Both the position numbers and the translations under genes were made by a program. From an uncultured Bacteroides sp. (GTDB lineage: Bacteria; Bacteroidota; Bacteroidia; Bacteroidales; Bacteroidaceae), in the NCBI GenBank assembly GCA_937890825.1, contig CALADS010000041.1, forward strand, positions 1-14,112: a stretch of 14,112 nucleotides of DNA, in the 5' to 3' direction. This document shows, one piece after another, positions 1 through 7,985 of the stretch; the stretch's first letter is position 1, and every line of letters starts with the position of its first letter. The notes below the pieces were generated by a model. It ran no database searches. It had not been told where the DNA came from and was given only the letters and a program-made list of their open reading frames with translations.

Positions 1-2907
1 GCACAACAACTGCAAGAAGTCGTAGTAGTAGCTGTAGGTTACGGTGACGTGAAAAGACGCGACTTAACCGGTTCTATCGGTAAGGCCAACATGGAAGACT
101 TGACCAAGACTCCGGTGAACAACGTAGCTGAATCATTGGGTGGTCGTGTAGCCGGTGTACAAGTATCCTCAGGTGACGGAGGTTTGGGCGACAACTTCAA
201 CATCGTAATTCGTGGTGCCGGTTCGTTGACACAAGATACATCTCCGCTGTATGTCATCGATGGCTTTCCCTCTGAGTCATCCGGTATGGCGGCTCTCAAC
301 CCGAACGATATAGAATCCATCGATATCCTGAAAGATGCATCTGCTACCGCTATTTACGGTTCTCGTGGTGCCAACGGTGTAGTTATCATTACCACCAAGA
401 AAGGCAAATCCGGAAAAGTGAAAGTAAGCTATAATGGTAGTGTAAGTGTAAGCAAGGTGAAGAATCTGATGGAGGTGATGGATGCTTACGACTTCGTACG
501 CCTGCAACAGGAAGTTTTGGCCAATGCAGACCCCAAAGAAGTAAACGGCCAAATGATTCCTTTGTTTGACTATTATTATCTGCAAGACGGTAAAACCATA
601 GAAGATTATAAGACCATCAAGAATTATGATTGGCAAGACGAAATCTATCGCACAGCCATCAGCCACAATCATCCCGTAGCCTTGAATGGTGGAAGCGAAA
701 AAATGGATTATGCCGCTTCACTGTCTTATAGCGACCAACAAGGTGTAATTCTGAACTCTGAACTGAAGCGTTATCAAGGTCGTTTCCAAATCAACCAACG
801 CATCAACGATAAAATAAAGGTGAACGCTAGTGCTAACTACGCTTCGATTATACAAGGTGGTCCTAACCCCTCTATCAATGCCACTCAATCCTCTTACTCT
901 TTATTGTATAGTGTATGGGGATATCGCCCTGTATCTCCTTCAGGTAATGACCTGCTGGAATCGCTGTATGATGAAGAAGCTGAAACCAACGACTACCGCT
1001 TCAATCCGGTAAAATCTGTTCAGAATGAATTCCGCCAAAAGACAACCAACAATTTCCAGTTTAACTTTGGTGTAGAATGGGAAATCATTAAAAACTTGAA
1101 ATTCAAGACGACCGGTGGTTACACCAGCAAAGACTATAAGAACGAAGAGTTCAATAACTCACAGACTCGTACAGGTAACAGCCATCCTAGCAATGCACAA
1201 AGCAAGGGTGTAAATGCCAAATTGTATCAATCAGAAAATAAAAGCTATCTGAATGAAAACACATTGAGCTATGTGTTCAACAAGAAGAATCATAACATCA
1301 ATGCGCTGTTGGGTATCACGTTCCAAAAGAACACCTTCTTTGACCATGAAGTAGAAGTGAACCATATTGTGAATGAAAAATTGGGCATGTCAGGCTTAGG
1401 TAAGGGAGATACCCCGAAAGTAAGTGCTTCCAAATGGGAAAACACCTTGATGTCTTATTTAGGACGTATCAATTATAACTATGCTTCTAAATACTACGTT
1501 ACTTTCTCTATGCGTGCCGATGGTTCTTCCAAATTTGCACCGGGCCACCGTTGGGGTTACTTCCCTTCAGGTTCATTGGCTTGGGCTTTCCAACGTGAAA
1601 AGTTTGTTGAAGAAAAATTGCCCTGGCTATCTAATGGTAAATTACGTGTAAGCTACGGTCTCACAGGTAATAACCGTATCGGCTGTTACGACTACTTGGC
1701 TCAGTTGGCTGCTAGTAAAGACGATGACGACAAATATAAGTATTTCTTTGGTGGATTAAACGGTTCAGGCGGAACCTTTACTTCGGGTGCTTTCTTAAGC
1801 AACATTGCTGTACCTAACTTGAAATGGGAAACAACCGAACAGTATGACTTCGGTTTGGATTTAGGATTCTTTGATGGCAGACTGAACGTCAATATGGACT
1901 ACTACATCAAGAATACCAAAGACTTGCTGATGTGGGCAGATACACCTGCTTCATCGGGTTACGCCAACACTCGTCTGAATGTCGGTGAATTGCAGAACAA
2001 AGGTTTTGAATTGACTATCGAAAGCACCAATATCAAAACGAAGAACTTCGAATGGAGCTCTAGTTTCAACATTGCATTCAACAAGAATGAAATCAAATCG
2101 TTGAACTACGGTCAGACACAGTTGGAAAGCACTATCAGATGGGACAAGAAGTTTGAAGAACAGATAGCCTACATAAGCCGCGTGGGTGAATCAGCCGGTA
2201 AAATGTATGGTTTTGTATACGACGGTACCTATAAAGAAGAAGACTTCAATATCACTGTTGACGATAAAGGTAAGAAAAAATATGAGTTGAAACCCGGTAT
2301 CGTGAAGTTTAAAGAAGATTGCCGCCCAGGTGACCCCAAATACAAGAATGTAGACGGAAGTGAAGACAACCTGATTACCAACAATGACCGCACTATCATC
2401 GGTAACGGACATCCGTTGCACACTGGTGGTTTCACCAACAACTTCAGATACAAGAATTGGGATGCCAGCATCTTCTTCCAATGGAGCTATGGTAACGATA
2501 TTTACAACATCAACCGCATCATGATGGAAAATGTAGGCGACCGCAGACAATTGAACCAATTTGCTTCTTACAACAACCGTTGGAGCGAAAGCAATCCTAC
2601 CAGCGACATGCCTCGTGCCTGCGCTAACGGAAACTTTGAATACAGCTCGCTGTATGTAGAAGACGGCTCATTCCTGAAGCTGAAGACAATCTCTTTGGGT
2701 TATACATTTGATAAGAAGTTGATTAAAAAAGTAGGTCTGAGCTCCGCCCGCGTCTTCTTCTCGGCTGAAAACATTGCCACCTTTACCAGCTATTCCGGTT
2801 CTGATCCTGAAGTATCAACCAGACACTCTGTGATGACTCCCGGTTTCGACTGGTCGGCTTATCCGCGTGCATTCAATGCATCTTTGGGTGTAAATGTAAC
2901 ATTCTAA
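1..2907 (+). CDS. SusC-like TonB-dependent outer-membrane transporter, pair 1 (5' partial)
   Basis: This is a SusC/RagA-family transporter, expected to import oligosaccharides across the outer membrane using TonB energy. The reading frame is open from base 1, so the GTG at 49 is internal and the true start lies upstream; 968 residues are visible. Fragment residues 4-15 (LQEVVVVAVGYG) are a classic TonB box. The plug domain follows to about residue 135 and contains the family motif LKDASATAIYGSRGANG near residues 109-125. The rest is beta-barrel and ends in NVTF, with the terminal Phe typical of BAM-inserted barrels. The missing part is probably the signal peptide and a carboxypeptidase-regulatory-like domain (inference). 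An EF-hand-like loop lies at residues 785-796. Its SusD partner begins 20 bases downstream. The coding sequence looks more AT-rich than the later pairs. Family assignment is secure; the substrate is unknown. Confidence 0.96.
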   Translation, partial: AQQLQEVVVVAVGYGDVKRRDLTGSIGKANMEDLTKTPVNNVAESLGGRVAGVQVSSGDGGLGDNFNIVIRGAGSLTQDTSPLYVIDGFPSESSGMAALNPNDIESIDILKDASATAIYGSRGANGVVIITTKKGKSGKVKVSYNGSVSVSKVKNLMEVMDAYDFVRLQQEVLANADPKEVNGQMIPLFDYYYLQDGKTIEDYKTIKNYDWQDEIYRTAISHNHPVALNGGSEKMDYAASLSYSDQQGVILNSELKRYQGRFQINQRINDKIKVNASANYASIIQGGPNPSINATQSSYSLLYSVWGYRPVSPSGNDLLESLYDEEAETNDYRFNPVKSVQNEFRQKTTNNFQFNFGVEWEIIKNLKFKTTGGYTSKDYKNEEFNNSQTRTGNSHPSNAQSKGVNAKLYQSENKSYLNENTLSYVFNKKNHNINALLGITFQKNTFFDHEVEVNHIVNEKLGMSGLGKGDTPKVSASKWENTLMSYLGRINYNYASKYYVTFSMRADGSSKFAPGHRWGYFPSGSLAWAFQREKFVEEKLPWLSNGKLRVSYGLTGNNRIGCYDYLAQLAASKDDDDKYKYFFGGLNGSGGTFTSGAFLSNIAVPNLKWETTEQYDFGLDLGFFDGRLNVNMDYYIKNTKDLLMWADTPASSGYANTRLNVGELQNKGFELTIESTNIKTKNFEWSSSFNIAFNKNEIKSLNYGQTQLESTIRWDKKFEEQIAYISRVGESAGKMYGFVYDGTYKEEDFNITVDDKGKKKYELKPGIVKFKEDCRPGDPKYKNVDGSEDNLITNNDRTIIGNGHPLHTGGFTNNFRYKNWDASIFFQWSYGNDIYNINRIMMENVGDRRQLNQFASYNNRWSESNPTSDMPRACANGNFEYSSLYVEDGSFLKLKTISLGYTFDKKLIKKVGLSSARVFFSAENIATFTSYSGSDPEVSTRHSVMTPGFDWSAYPRAFNASLGVNVTF

Positions 2908-2927
2908 ACCACTAAAATTAGCTTAAT

Positions 2928-4541
2928 ATGAAGAATATAAATAAGATATTAAAAGTGGGCGTTTTCTCACTGGCTTTCTCCATGACAGCTTGCGATTTTC
3001 TGGATACAACGCCCTTCGACTTCACTTCTCCTGAGATGTTCTATCAAACAGAAGAAGAATGTAACCAAGCCTTGACAGCTATCTACTCTACCCTGTCTAC
3101 AGAGGAAGTATATGGCAACAACTACTCACTGATGCTGTCGAATACCGACGACTTGTCGTTCTTCACCCGAGAAACTGCTGTGCCTATCGCTAATCATGGC
3201 GCAGTATGTAATTCACACGATGAAAACAATGAGCGTATCTTCAAGACTTGGGTGGCTCTCTACGATGGTATCAACAATGCCAACGTACTATTGGAACACA
3301 TTGATGCAGCTGAAATTAAAGATGAAAAAGTGAAAAACCGCATCAAGGGAGAAGCCAAATTTTTACGTGCTTACTACCACTTCTTGCTGGTACAGGCTTG
3401 GCATGAAGTACCTATCCGCAAAAAGAGCGTACCCGGAATTGATGAAAGTAATCTGGCACCCACTCCACATGCAGACGCATTGGATTGGATTATCCAGGAA
3501 ATGGAAGACTGTATCGGACTAGTAGATAACGAATTGTATGATAAATCTCCTTCTCGCATCAAACAGACTATCGTAGAAGGTATTTTGGCACGCGTATGCT
3601 TATGGCGTGCCGGTTACCCCAGCAACGGCGGCCAACCGTTCTATGAAAAAGCTGCGACCTATGCCAACAATGTCATCATTTCTCAAAAGCATAAATTAAA
3701 CCAAAATGACATTATGGAAATCTGGAAATGCATGGCGGGTGATAAATACGAAACAGTCTACAACGAAAGTATGTGGGAAGCTGAATTCTATGGCTCACGC
3801 AACGATGGTAATGAGACTTACGGACGTATGGGTAATGAAATTGGCTGCAAGACCAACATCAAAGCCGGATTTGGACGCGGTGATGCTTTCTATAACGGAA
3901 CTTCTTTACTGTGGAACCTTTACTCTGACAATGACAAGAGACGCGATTTGTCCATGTGTCCGTATGAAATCAAAGCAGATGGTACACAAAAGCTTTACCA
4001 ATACACCGACAAAAAGAAAGAAATCGTACAGCGTGCTTGCGGTAAATTCCGCCGTGAATGGGAAACCAACCAACCGCACAACCAGAGTTGGACACCGGAA
4101 AACTTCCCCATCTTGCGCTATGCTGATGTATTGCTGATGCACTCGGAAGCCTTGCTGGAATCAGGAAAGCCTGTAGCAGATGCTATCAAAAGCATCAACG
4201 AAGTACGTAAACGTGCCGGCATCACTGAATTAAAGGAAACAATTTCTACAGAAGATCTGCGCAAAGAAATCCGTGACGAACGTGCTCGTGAATTGTGCTT
4301 TGAAGCTTTGCGTAAATACGACTTGATTCGCTGGGGTATCTACGTAAAAACCATTAAAGAAGATTTGGGTGGCGACATTGAAAAGGACAAAGAACACAAG
4401 GTATGGCCCAAGAGCGGCAACTTACGTGGCGGTGTACAGCAGTTTGTAACCAACACCCAGAACAAGCATCAGTTCTTACCGATTCCTAGAAGAGAAATCT
4501 CAGTAAACAAAGACATGGTACAAAACGCTTATTGGAAATAA
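2928..4541 (+). CDS. SusD/RagB-like surface glycan-binding lipoprotein, pair 1
   Basis: This is a 537-residue SusD-family lipoprotein, expected to sit on the cell surface as the lid of the upstream SusC barrel and bind the glycan. The ATG at 2928 is followed by a short basic stretch, a hydrophobic core and the lipobox SMTAC, with lipidated Cys22. The acidic residues after it (DFLD) fit surface export in Bacteroides. Family landmarks in order are KFLRAYYHFLLVQAW near residue 142 (N-terminal SusD-like helical region), FPILRYADVLLMHSEALLE near 393, and the C-terminal signature IRDERARELCFEALRKYDL near 447, which ends in IRWG. PIPRREI near 518 is the usual tail motif. Length is normal for the family. 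It is the last gene of its unit, since a strong terminator begins 34 bases after the stop codon. No enzyme gene follows it. Confidence 0.96.
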   Translation: MKNINKILKVGVFSLAFSMTACDFLDTTPFDFTSPEMFYQTEEECNQALTAIYSTLSTEEVYGNNYSLMLSNTDDLSFFTRETAVPIANHGAVCNSHDENNERIFKTWVALYDGINNANVLLEHIDAAEIKDEKVKNRIKGEAKFLRAYYHFLLVQAWHEVPIRKKSVPGIDESNLAPTPHADALDWIIQEMEDCIGLVDNELYDKSPSRIKQTIVEGILARVCLWRAGYPSNGGQPFYEKAATYANNVIISQKHKLNQNDIMEIWKCMAGDKYETVYNESMWEAEFYGSRNDGNETYGRMGNEIGCKTNIKAGFGRGDAFYNGTSLLWNLYSDNDKRRDLSMCPYEIKADGTQKLYQYTDKKKEIVQRACGKFRREWETNQPHNQSWTPENFPILRYADVLLMHSEALLESGKPVADAIKSINEVRKRAGITELKETISTEDLRKEIRDERARELCFEALRKYDLIRWGIYVKTIKEDLGGDIEKDKEHKVWPKSGNLRGGVQQFVTNTQNKHQFLPIPRREISVNKDMVQNAYWK

Positions 4542-4574
4542 GCTACCTTCTAATTACAAAATAACATTTCTTAT

Positions 4575-4618
4575 AGAGGCTGTCTCAGATAGAATTCAGA
4601 GACAGCCTCTGTTTTATT
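4575..4618 (+). terminator. Rho-independent terminator after pair 1
   Basis: Bases 4575-4586 (AGAGGCTGTCTC) pair perfectly with 4599-4610 (GAGACAGCCTCT), giving a 12-bp GC-rich stem over a 12-base loop. GTTTTATT follows immediately. The stem can be lengthened inward by a GA/TC pairing beyond an A-A mismatch. It lies 34 bases after the pair 1 SusD stop and about 115 bases before the candidate promoter of pair 2, so it separates two transcription units. The opposite strand has no comparable T-run, so termination is probably mainly on the + strand. Confidence 0.9.
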
Positions 4619-4670
4619 ATCTCTGAATCTACTGTTACAACGTCCAAATAGCCATCCATACGCATTCCGT

Positions 4671-4697
4671 GTACTAAAACAAACCTTTTACGTACTA
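4671..4697 (+). repeat. GTACTA direct repeat, 21-base spacing (possible activator half-sites)
   Basis: GTACTA occurs at 4671-4676 and again at 4692-4697, so the copies are 21 bases apart, two helical turns on the same face. The second copy ends 30 bases before the candidate -7 element. AraC-type DNA-binding domains, found in Bacteroides hybrid two-component regulators, often bind direct repeats with this spacing. The match does not extend beyond six bases, so chance is a real alternative. Confidence 0.25.
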
Positions 4698-4711
4698 TTT
4701 TATCAGCAACG

Positions 4712-4754
4712 TTTATTAACAAATAGATACGTTTGCATCCTGTTAGTTAATAAA
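4712..4754. repeat. 9-bp inverted repeat flanking the pair 2 promoter
   Basis: TTTATTAAC at 4712-4720 is the exact reverse complement of GTTAATAAA at 4746-4754. The arms flank the candidate -7 element and the expected transcription start. They could be operator half-sites, but the sequence is AT-rich and such matches arise by chance. Confidence 0.3.
4728..4735 (+). promoter_or_regulatory. Bacteroides-type -7 promoter element for pairs 2 and 3
   Basis: TACGTTTG matches the Bacteroides sigma-ABfr -7 consensus TAnnTTTG exactly. It would start transcription near 4740 and leave a leader of about 60 bases before the ATG at 4800. No good TTTG -33 element lies 19-21 bases upstream. That is common for promoters that depend on an activator, and SusC-type genes are usually induced by substrate through such regulators (inference). 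It is the only exact match I found in the 4542-4799 gap. Confidence 0.6.
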
Positions 4755-4792
4755 ATTATAATCAAGAATCTAAATTTTTTAATCTTAAAATC

Positions 4793-4809
4793 GTTTATTA
4801 TGAATAAAC
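4793..4809 (+). promoter_or_regulatory. Start-codon hairpin at the pair 2 SusC gene
   Basis: GTTTATT at 4793-4799 and AATAAAC at 4803-4809 are perfect reverse complements, and the ATG start codon forms the three-base loop. In mRNA this would be a weak, AU-rich 7-bp hairpin. It could tune initiation, although its stability is low. CGTTTATTA at 4792-4800 also occurs at 4710-4718 upstream of the promoter. Confidence 0.35.
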
Positions 4810-7800
4810 AAACGAGACTGAAAAGATGCAAACGTTGCATCAGCACATTGATGCTGTTAGCTTGCTCACTGCTATCATGGGCACAAACCACCGTTACCGG
4901 TACAGTGTTTGACGAAACCAACCTGGAAGTAATCGGTGCAAACGTAAAAGAAAAAGGCACCACAAACGGAGCCATCACCAACCTAGACGGAGCGTTCAGC
5001 TTTCAAGTATCCGATCCTAAAAAAGCCATCTTAGAAGTGTCTTTTATCGGCTACGAAACCCAGGAAATTGCTTTGAACGGACGCACCAACATCAAAGTGG
5101 TGCTAAAAGAAATGGCCAATGAGTTACAAGAAGTAACCGTAGTGGCCTATGGTGTACAGAAGAAAGAAACACTGACGGGTGCTATTTCAGCTGTCAATAA
5201 CGAAGCGTTAGTACGCTCGCCGAATGCCAACGTGGCCAACAGCTTGGCCGGTCAAATTACCGGTCTTTCATCGGTAGCCAGCAGCGGACAGCCCGGTGCA
5301 GAAGATACCAAGGTATTTATCCGTGGTTTGGGTTCCTTGAATGAATCGGCCTCTACTCCGCTGATTCTGGTGGACGGTGTGGAACGCTCATTCTACCAGT
5401 TGGACCCGAATGAAATAGAAAGCGTTACGGTGCTGAAAGACGCCTCGGCTACAGCCGTATTTGGTGTGCGGGGTGCCAACGGTGTAATCATCGTAACCAC
5501 CCGCCGCGGTACGGAAGGAAAGACCAAGATTTCTGTCAATTCATCCGTAGGTGTGCAGATGCCTACCCGCATTCTGGAAATGGCAGACAGCTACACCTAT
5601 GCACAATTGAGAAACGAAATCATCAAGAACGACAAGCCGAATGCCACCGAAGCCGACATGGTGTTCGACAACTATACGCTGGAACGCTTCCGCCTGAACG
5701 ATGAGCCTATCATGTATCCCAACATCGACTGGAGAAATTACTTGCTGAACAAGGCTTCCGTGCAGACTCAGCACAACGTCAATGTATCGGGAGGTACCAA
5801 GGATGTGAAATACTTTATCTCGGTAGGTTTCCTGTATCAGAACGGTTTGCTGAAACAGTTCGACGGTATGGACTATGACAACAACTATAAGTTCAAACGC
5901 TATAACTACCGCGCCAACCTGGACTTTGCCGCTACCAAGACCACGACCATCAAGGTGGGTATCGGCGGACGTGTAGGCGACAAGAACGAGCCGTATGTAA
6001 ACGACTCCCAAAACTCTATCTGGACGCTGATTAACCAATCTACACCGTTCAGCAGTCCGGGTATCGTAGACGGCAAACTGCTCTTCACTCCGGAAGAACG
6101 GTTCGACAATAAAATCAACCTGGGAAACAGCGTTATCCAAAAGGTGTATGGCACCGGTTACAAGCGCAGAATAAACAACGTGATGAACCTCGACCTCTTG
6201 ATTAACCAGAAGCTGGACTTCATCACCAAAGGTCTGTCTGCCGAAATCAAGGCTGCCTATAATACCGACTACTATTTCCAGAAAGACCGCAGAGGGTATG
6301 TGGAAATGCACAAGCCTTTCTACCAGACTTCACTGGAAGACCCCAACATGGCTATTACAGACCCGAACTTCAACAAGAACATCGTCTATAAAATTGAAGG
6401 TGAAAACCGCCCCTTGCAATACAATGAATCCAAAGGACGCGGACGCGACTGGTATATGGAAATGAGCTTGCGCTACAACCGCAAGTTTGGTAATCACAAT
6501 GTCAGCGGACTCTTCCTGTATAACCAAAGCAAGAAATACTATCCCAGCCAATGGGTAGGTATTCCTTCTGCCTACATCGGTTTTGTGGGACGTATGACGT
6601 ATGACTACAAGTCGCGCTACATGGCTGAATTCAACTTCGGCTACAACGGTTCAGAGAACTTTGCTCCCGGCAAACGTTTCGGTGCCTTCCCGGCCGGTTC
6701 GGTAGGTTACATCATCTCGGAAGAAGCCTTCATGAAGAATCAGAAAGTAGTAGACTACTTGAAGCTTCGTGCTTCGGTAGGTCTGGTAGGTAACGACAAG
6801 CTGGGCAACAACCGCTTCCTCTATCTGCCCGACAGCTACAACGTAGGTCTGAGCGGAGTGGACGGCTGGAACAACCAGAAATACGGTTTCAACTTCGGCT
6901 ACAACAACAGTGCCATGATTTTGGGTGCCTTGGAAAAGAAGCTGGCCAACAAGAACGTGACGTGGGAAACTGCCTTGAAGCAGAACTACGGTATCGACGT
7001 GCATTTCCTAGGAAGCCGACTGAAATTGGCTGTGGATTATTTCCGCGAAAACCGTAAGGACATCATCATCAACCGCAAGACTGTACCCTTGCTCTCTGGC
7101 CTGACCGCTGACATTATGCCGGCTGTCAACATGGGTAAGGTGAAGAACCAGGGATATGAAATCGAAGTGAAATGGAACGACAAAATCGGCGATTGGAGCT
7201 ATAACATCAATGCCAATATGTCGTACAGCAAGAACAAGATTGTGTTCCAGGATGAAGTAGAACCCAACGAACCGTACATGTGGGCTACCGGACGTCCGGT
7301 AGGTTCTATCATCGGCTACGTGGCCGACGGATTCTATCAGGAAACAGACTTCGACGAAAACGGCAAGTTGCTGCCGGGTTATGCTAATCCGCAGGTGGCC
7401 GTGAAACCGGGTGACGTGAAGTACAGAGACCTGAACGACGACAAGGTAATCGACTCTGACGACCAGACCATGATTGGCCATTCCAACCGTCCGGCCTATA
7501 CCTTCGGTTTGAACTACGGCGTAAACTACAAGGGCTTCTTCCTGACTATGAACTGGACAGGTGCCGCCCAGCGTTCGCTGCTGCTCGACGGTGCATTCAG
7601 AGAGCCTTTCGGCAACGGCAAGATCCGTGGTTTGATGCAGTTCCACGTAGACACCCGCTGGACACCGGAAACTGCCTACACTGCCACTACACCGCGATTC
7701 ACGGAAACCAACTCTACCTACAATATGCGCAAGTCTTCCTTGTGGGTATACGACGGGGCCTTCCTGAAACTGAAGAACGTGACCATCGGTTACAACTTCA

Positions 7801-7976
7801 CCGACAAGAAGTTCCTGAAGAAACTGGGCATCCAGCAACTCGGTATCAAGCTGACCGGCTATAACCTGCTGACATTCGACAAGTTCGACATCATGGACCC
7901 GGAATGCAACCCGAACGGTAGCGATGCTTACCCCATTACGAAGATTTATAACTTGGGTGTTAACTTAACCTTCTAA
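4800..7976 (+). CDS. SusC-like TonB-dependent outer-membrane transporter, pair 2
   Basis: This is a full-length 1058-residue SusC/RagA-family transporter for TonB-driven glycan uptake. The start at 4800 gives a long basic n-region with a CKRC motif, a hydrophobic core and a cleavage site at SWA-Q (residues 26-29). Residues about 30-106 are a carboxypeptidase-regulatory-like beta-sandwich (TVTGTVFDETN onward, with FIGYETQEI). LQEVTVVAYG at 109-118 is the TonB box. The plug runs to about residue 237 and carries LKDASATAVFGVRGANG. The remainder is beta-barrel and ends in GVNLTF. Residues 877-888 form a textbook EF-hand-like loop (D877, N879, D881, D885, D888). The gene is probably first in a four-gene unit driven from the element at 4728, and its SusD partner follows after 9 bases. 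LLAC at 19-22 resembles a lipobox, but the downstream SWAQ site and the family argue against lipidation. Confidence 0.97.
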   Translation: MNKQTRLKRCKRCISTLMLLACSLLSWAQTTVTGTVFDETNLEVIGANVKEKGTTNGAITNLDGAFSFQVSDPKKAILEVSFIGYETQEIALNGRTNIKVVLKEMANELQEVTVVAYGVQKKETLTGAISAVNNEALVRSPNANVANSLAGQITGLSSVASSGQPGAEDTKVFIRGLGSLNESASTPLILVDGVERSFYQLDPNEIESVTVLKDASATAVFGVRGANGVIIVTTRRGTEGKTKISVNSSVGVQMPTRILEMADSYTYAQLRNEIIKNDKPNATEADMVFDNYTLERFRLNDEPIMYPNIDWRNYLLNKASVQTQHNVNVSGGTKDVKYFISVGFLYQNGLLKQFDGMDYDNNYKFKRYNYRANLDFAATKTTTIKVGIGGRVGDKNEPYVNDSQNSIWTLINQSTPFSSPGIVDGKLLFTPEERFDNKINLGNSVIQKVYGTGYKRRINNVMNLDLLINQKLDFITKGLSAEIKAAYNTDYYFQKDRRGYVEMHKPFYQTSLEDPNMAITDPNFNKNIVYKIEGENRPLQYNESKGRGRDWYMEMSLRYNRKFGNHNVSGLFLYNQSKKYYPSQWVGIPSAYIGFVGRMTYDYKSRYMAEFNFGYNGSENFAPGKRFGAFPAGSVGYIISEEAFMKNQKVVDYLKLRASVGLVGNDKLGNNRFLYLPDSYNVGLSGVDGWNNQKYGFNFGYNNSAMILGALEKKLANKNVTWETALKQNYGIDVHFLGSRLKLAVDYFRENRKDIIINRKTVPLLSGLTADIMPAVNMGKVKNQGYEIEVKWNDKIGDWSYNINANMSYSKNKIVFQDEVEPNEPYMWATGRPVGSIIGYVADGFYQETDFDENGKLLPGYANPQVAVKPGDVKYRDLNDDKVIDSDDQTMIGHSNRPAYTFGLNYGVNYKGFFLTMNWTGAAQRSLLLDGAFREPFGNGKIRGLMQFHVDTRWTPETAYTATTPRFTETNSTYNMRKSSLWVYDGAFLKLKNVTIGYNFTDKKFLKKLGIQQLGIKLTGYNLLTFDKFDIMDPECNPNGSDAYPITKIYNLGVNLTF
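4825..4841. repeat. Palindrome sharing 11 bases with the promoter -7 region
   Basis: GATGCAA (4825-4831) and TTGCATC (4835-4841) form a palindrome around ACG, inside codons 9-14 of the pair 2 SusC gene. GATGCAAACGT (4825-4835) is also the exact reverse complement of ACGTTTGCATC (4729-4739), which overlaps the -7 element. This gives an 11-bp inverted repeat with one arm on the promoter and one in the coding start. It may be a regulator site or coincidence. Confidence 0.35.
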
Positions 7977-7985
7977 TTACAGAAT

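Noticed and set aside
49..51. GTG as a possible start of the pair 1 SusC
   Set aside because: The same frame is open to base 1 and the upstream codons encode the TonB box, so the gene begins outside the window.
1720..1734. DDDDK in the pair 1 SusC, identical to the enteropeptidase recognition sequence
   Set aside because: It is a short acidic run in a variable barrel loop. One five-residue match carries no functional weight in a bacterial transporter.
4542..4799. Possible antisense small RNA or small gene in the intergenic region, as seen beside some Bacteroides SusC genes
   Set aside because: No reverse-complement -7 match (CAAAnnTA) was found there, and no credible open frame is present. 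The ATG-led frame on the minus strand overlaps the SusC start and looks like a shadow.
4854..4865. LLAC in the pair 2 SusC signal peptide, resembling a lipobox
   Set aside because: The hydrophobic core continues past this Cys to a standard signal peptidase I site at SWA-Q, and SusC barrels are not lipoproteins as a family.
7008..7838. 276-codon open frame on the minus strand opposite the pair 2 SusC; similar long antisense frames at 5541-6311, 8940-9671 and 10689-11408
   Set aside because: The opposite strand encodes unmistakable SusC/SusD proteins throughout. The antisense translations show no recognisable motif and are expected from the codon bias of the GC-richer genes.
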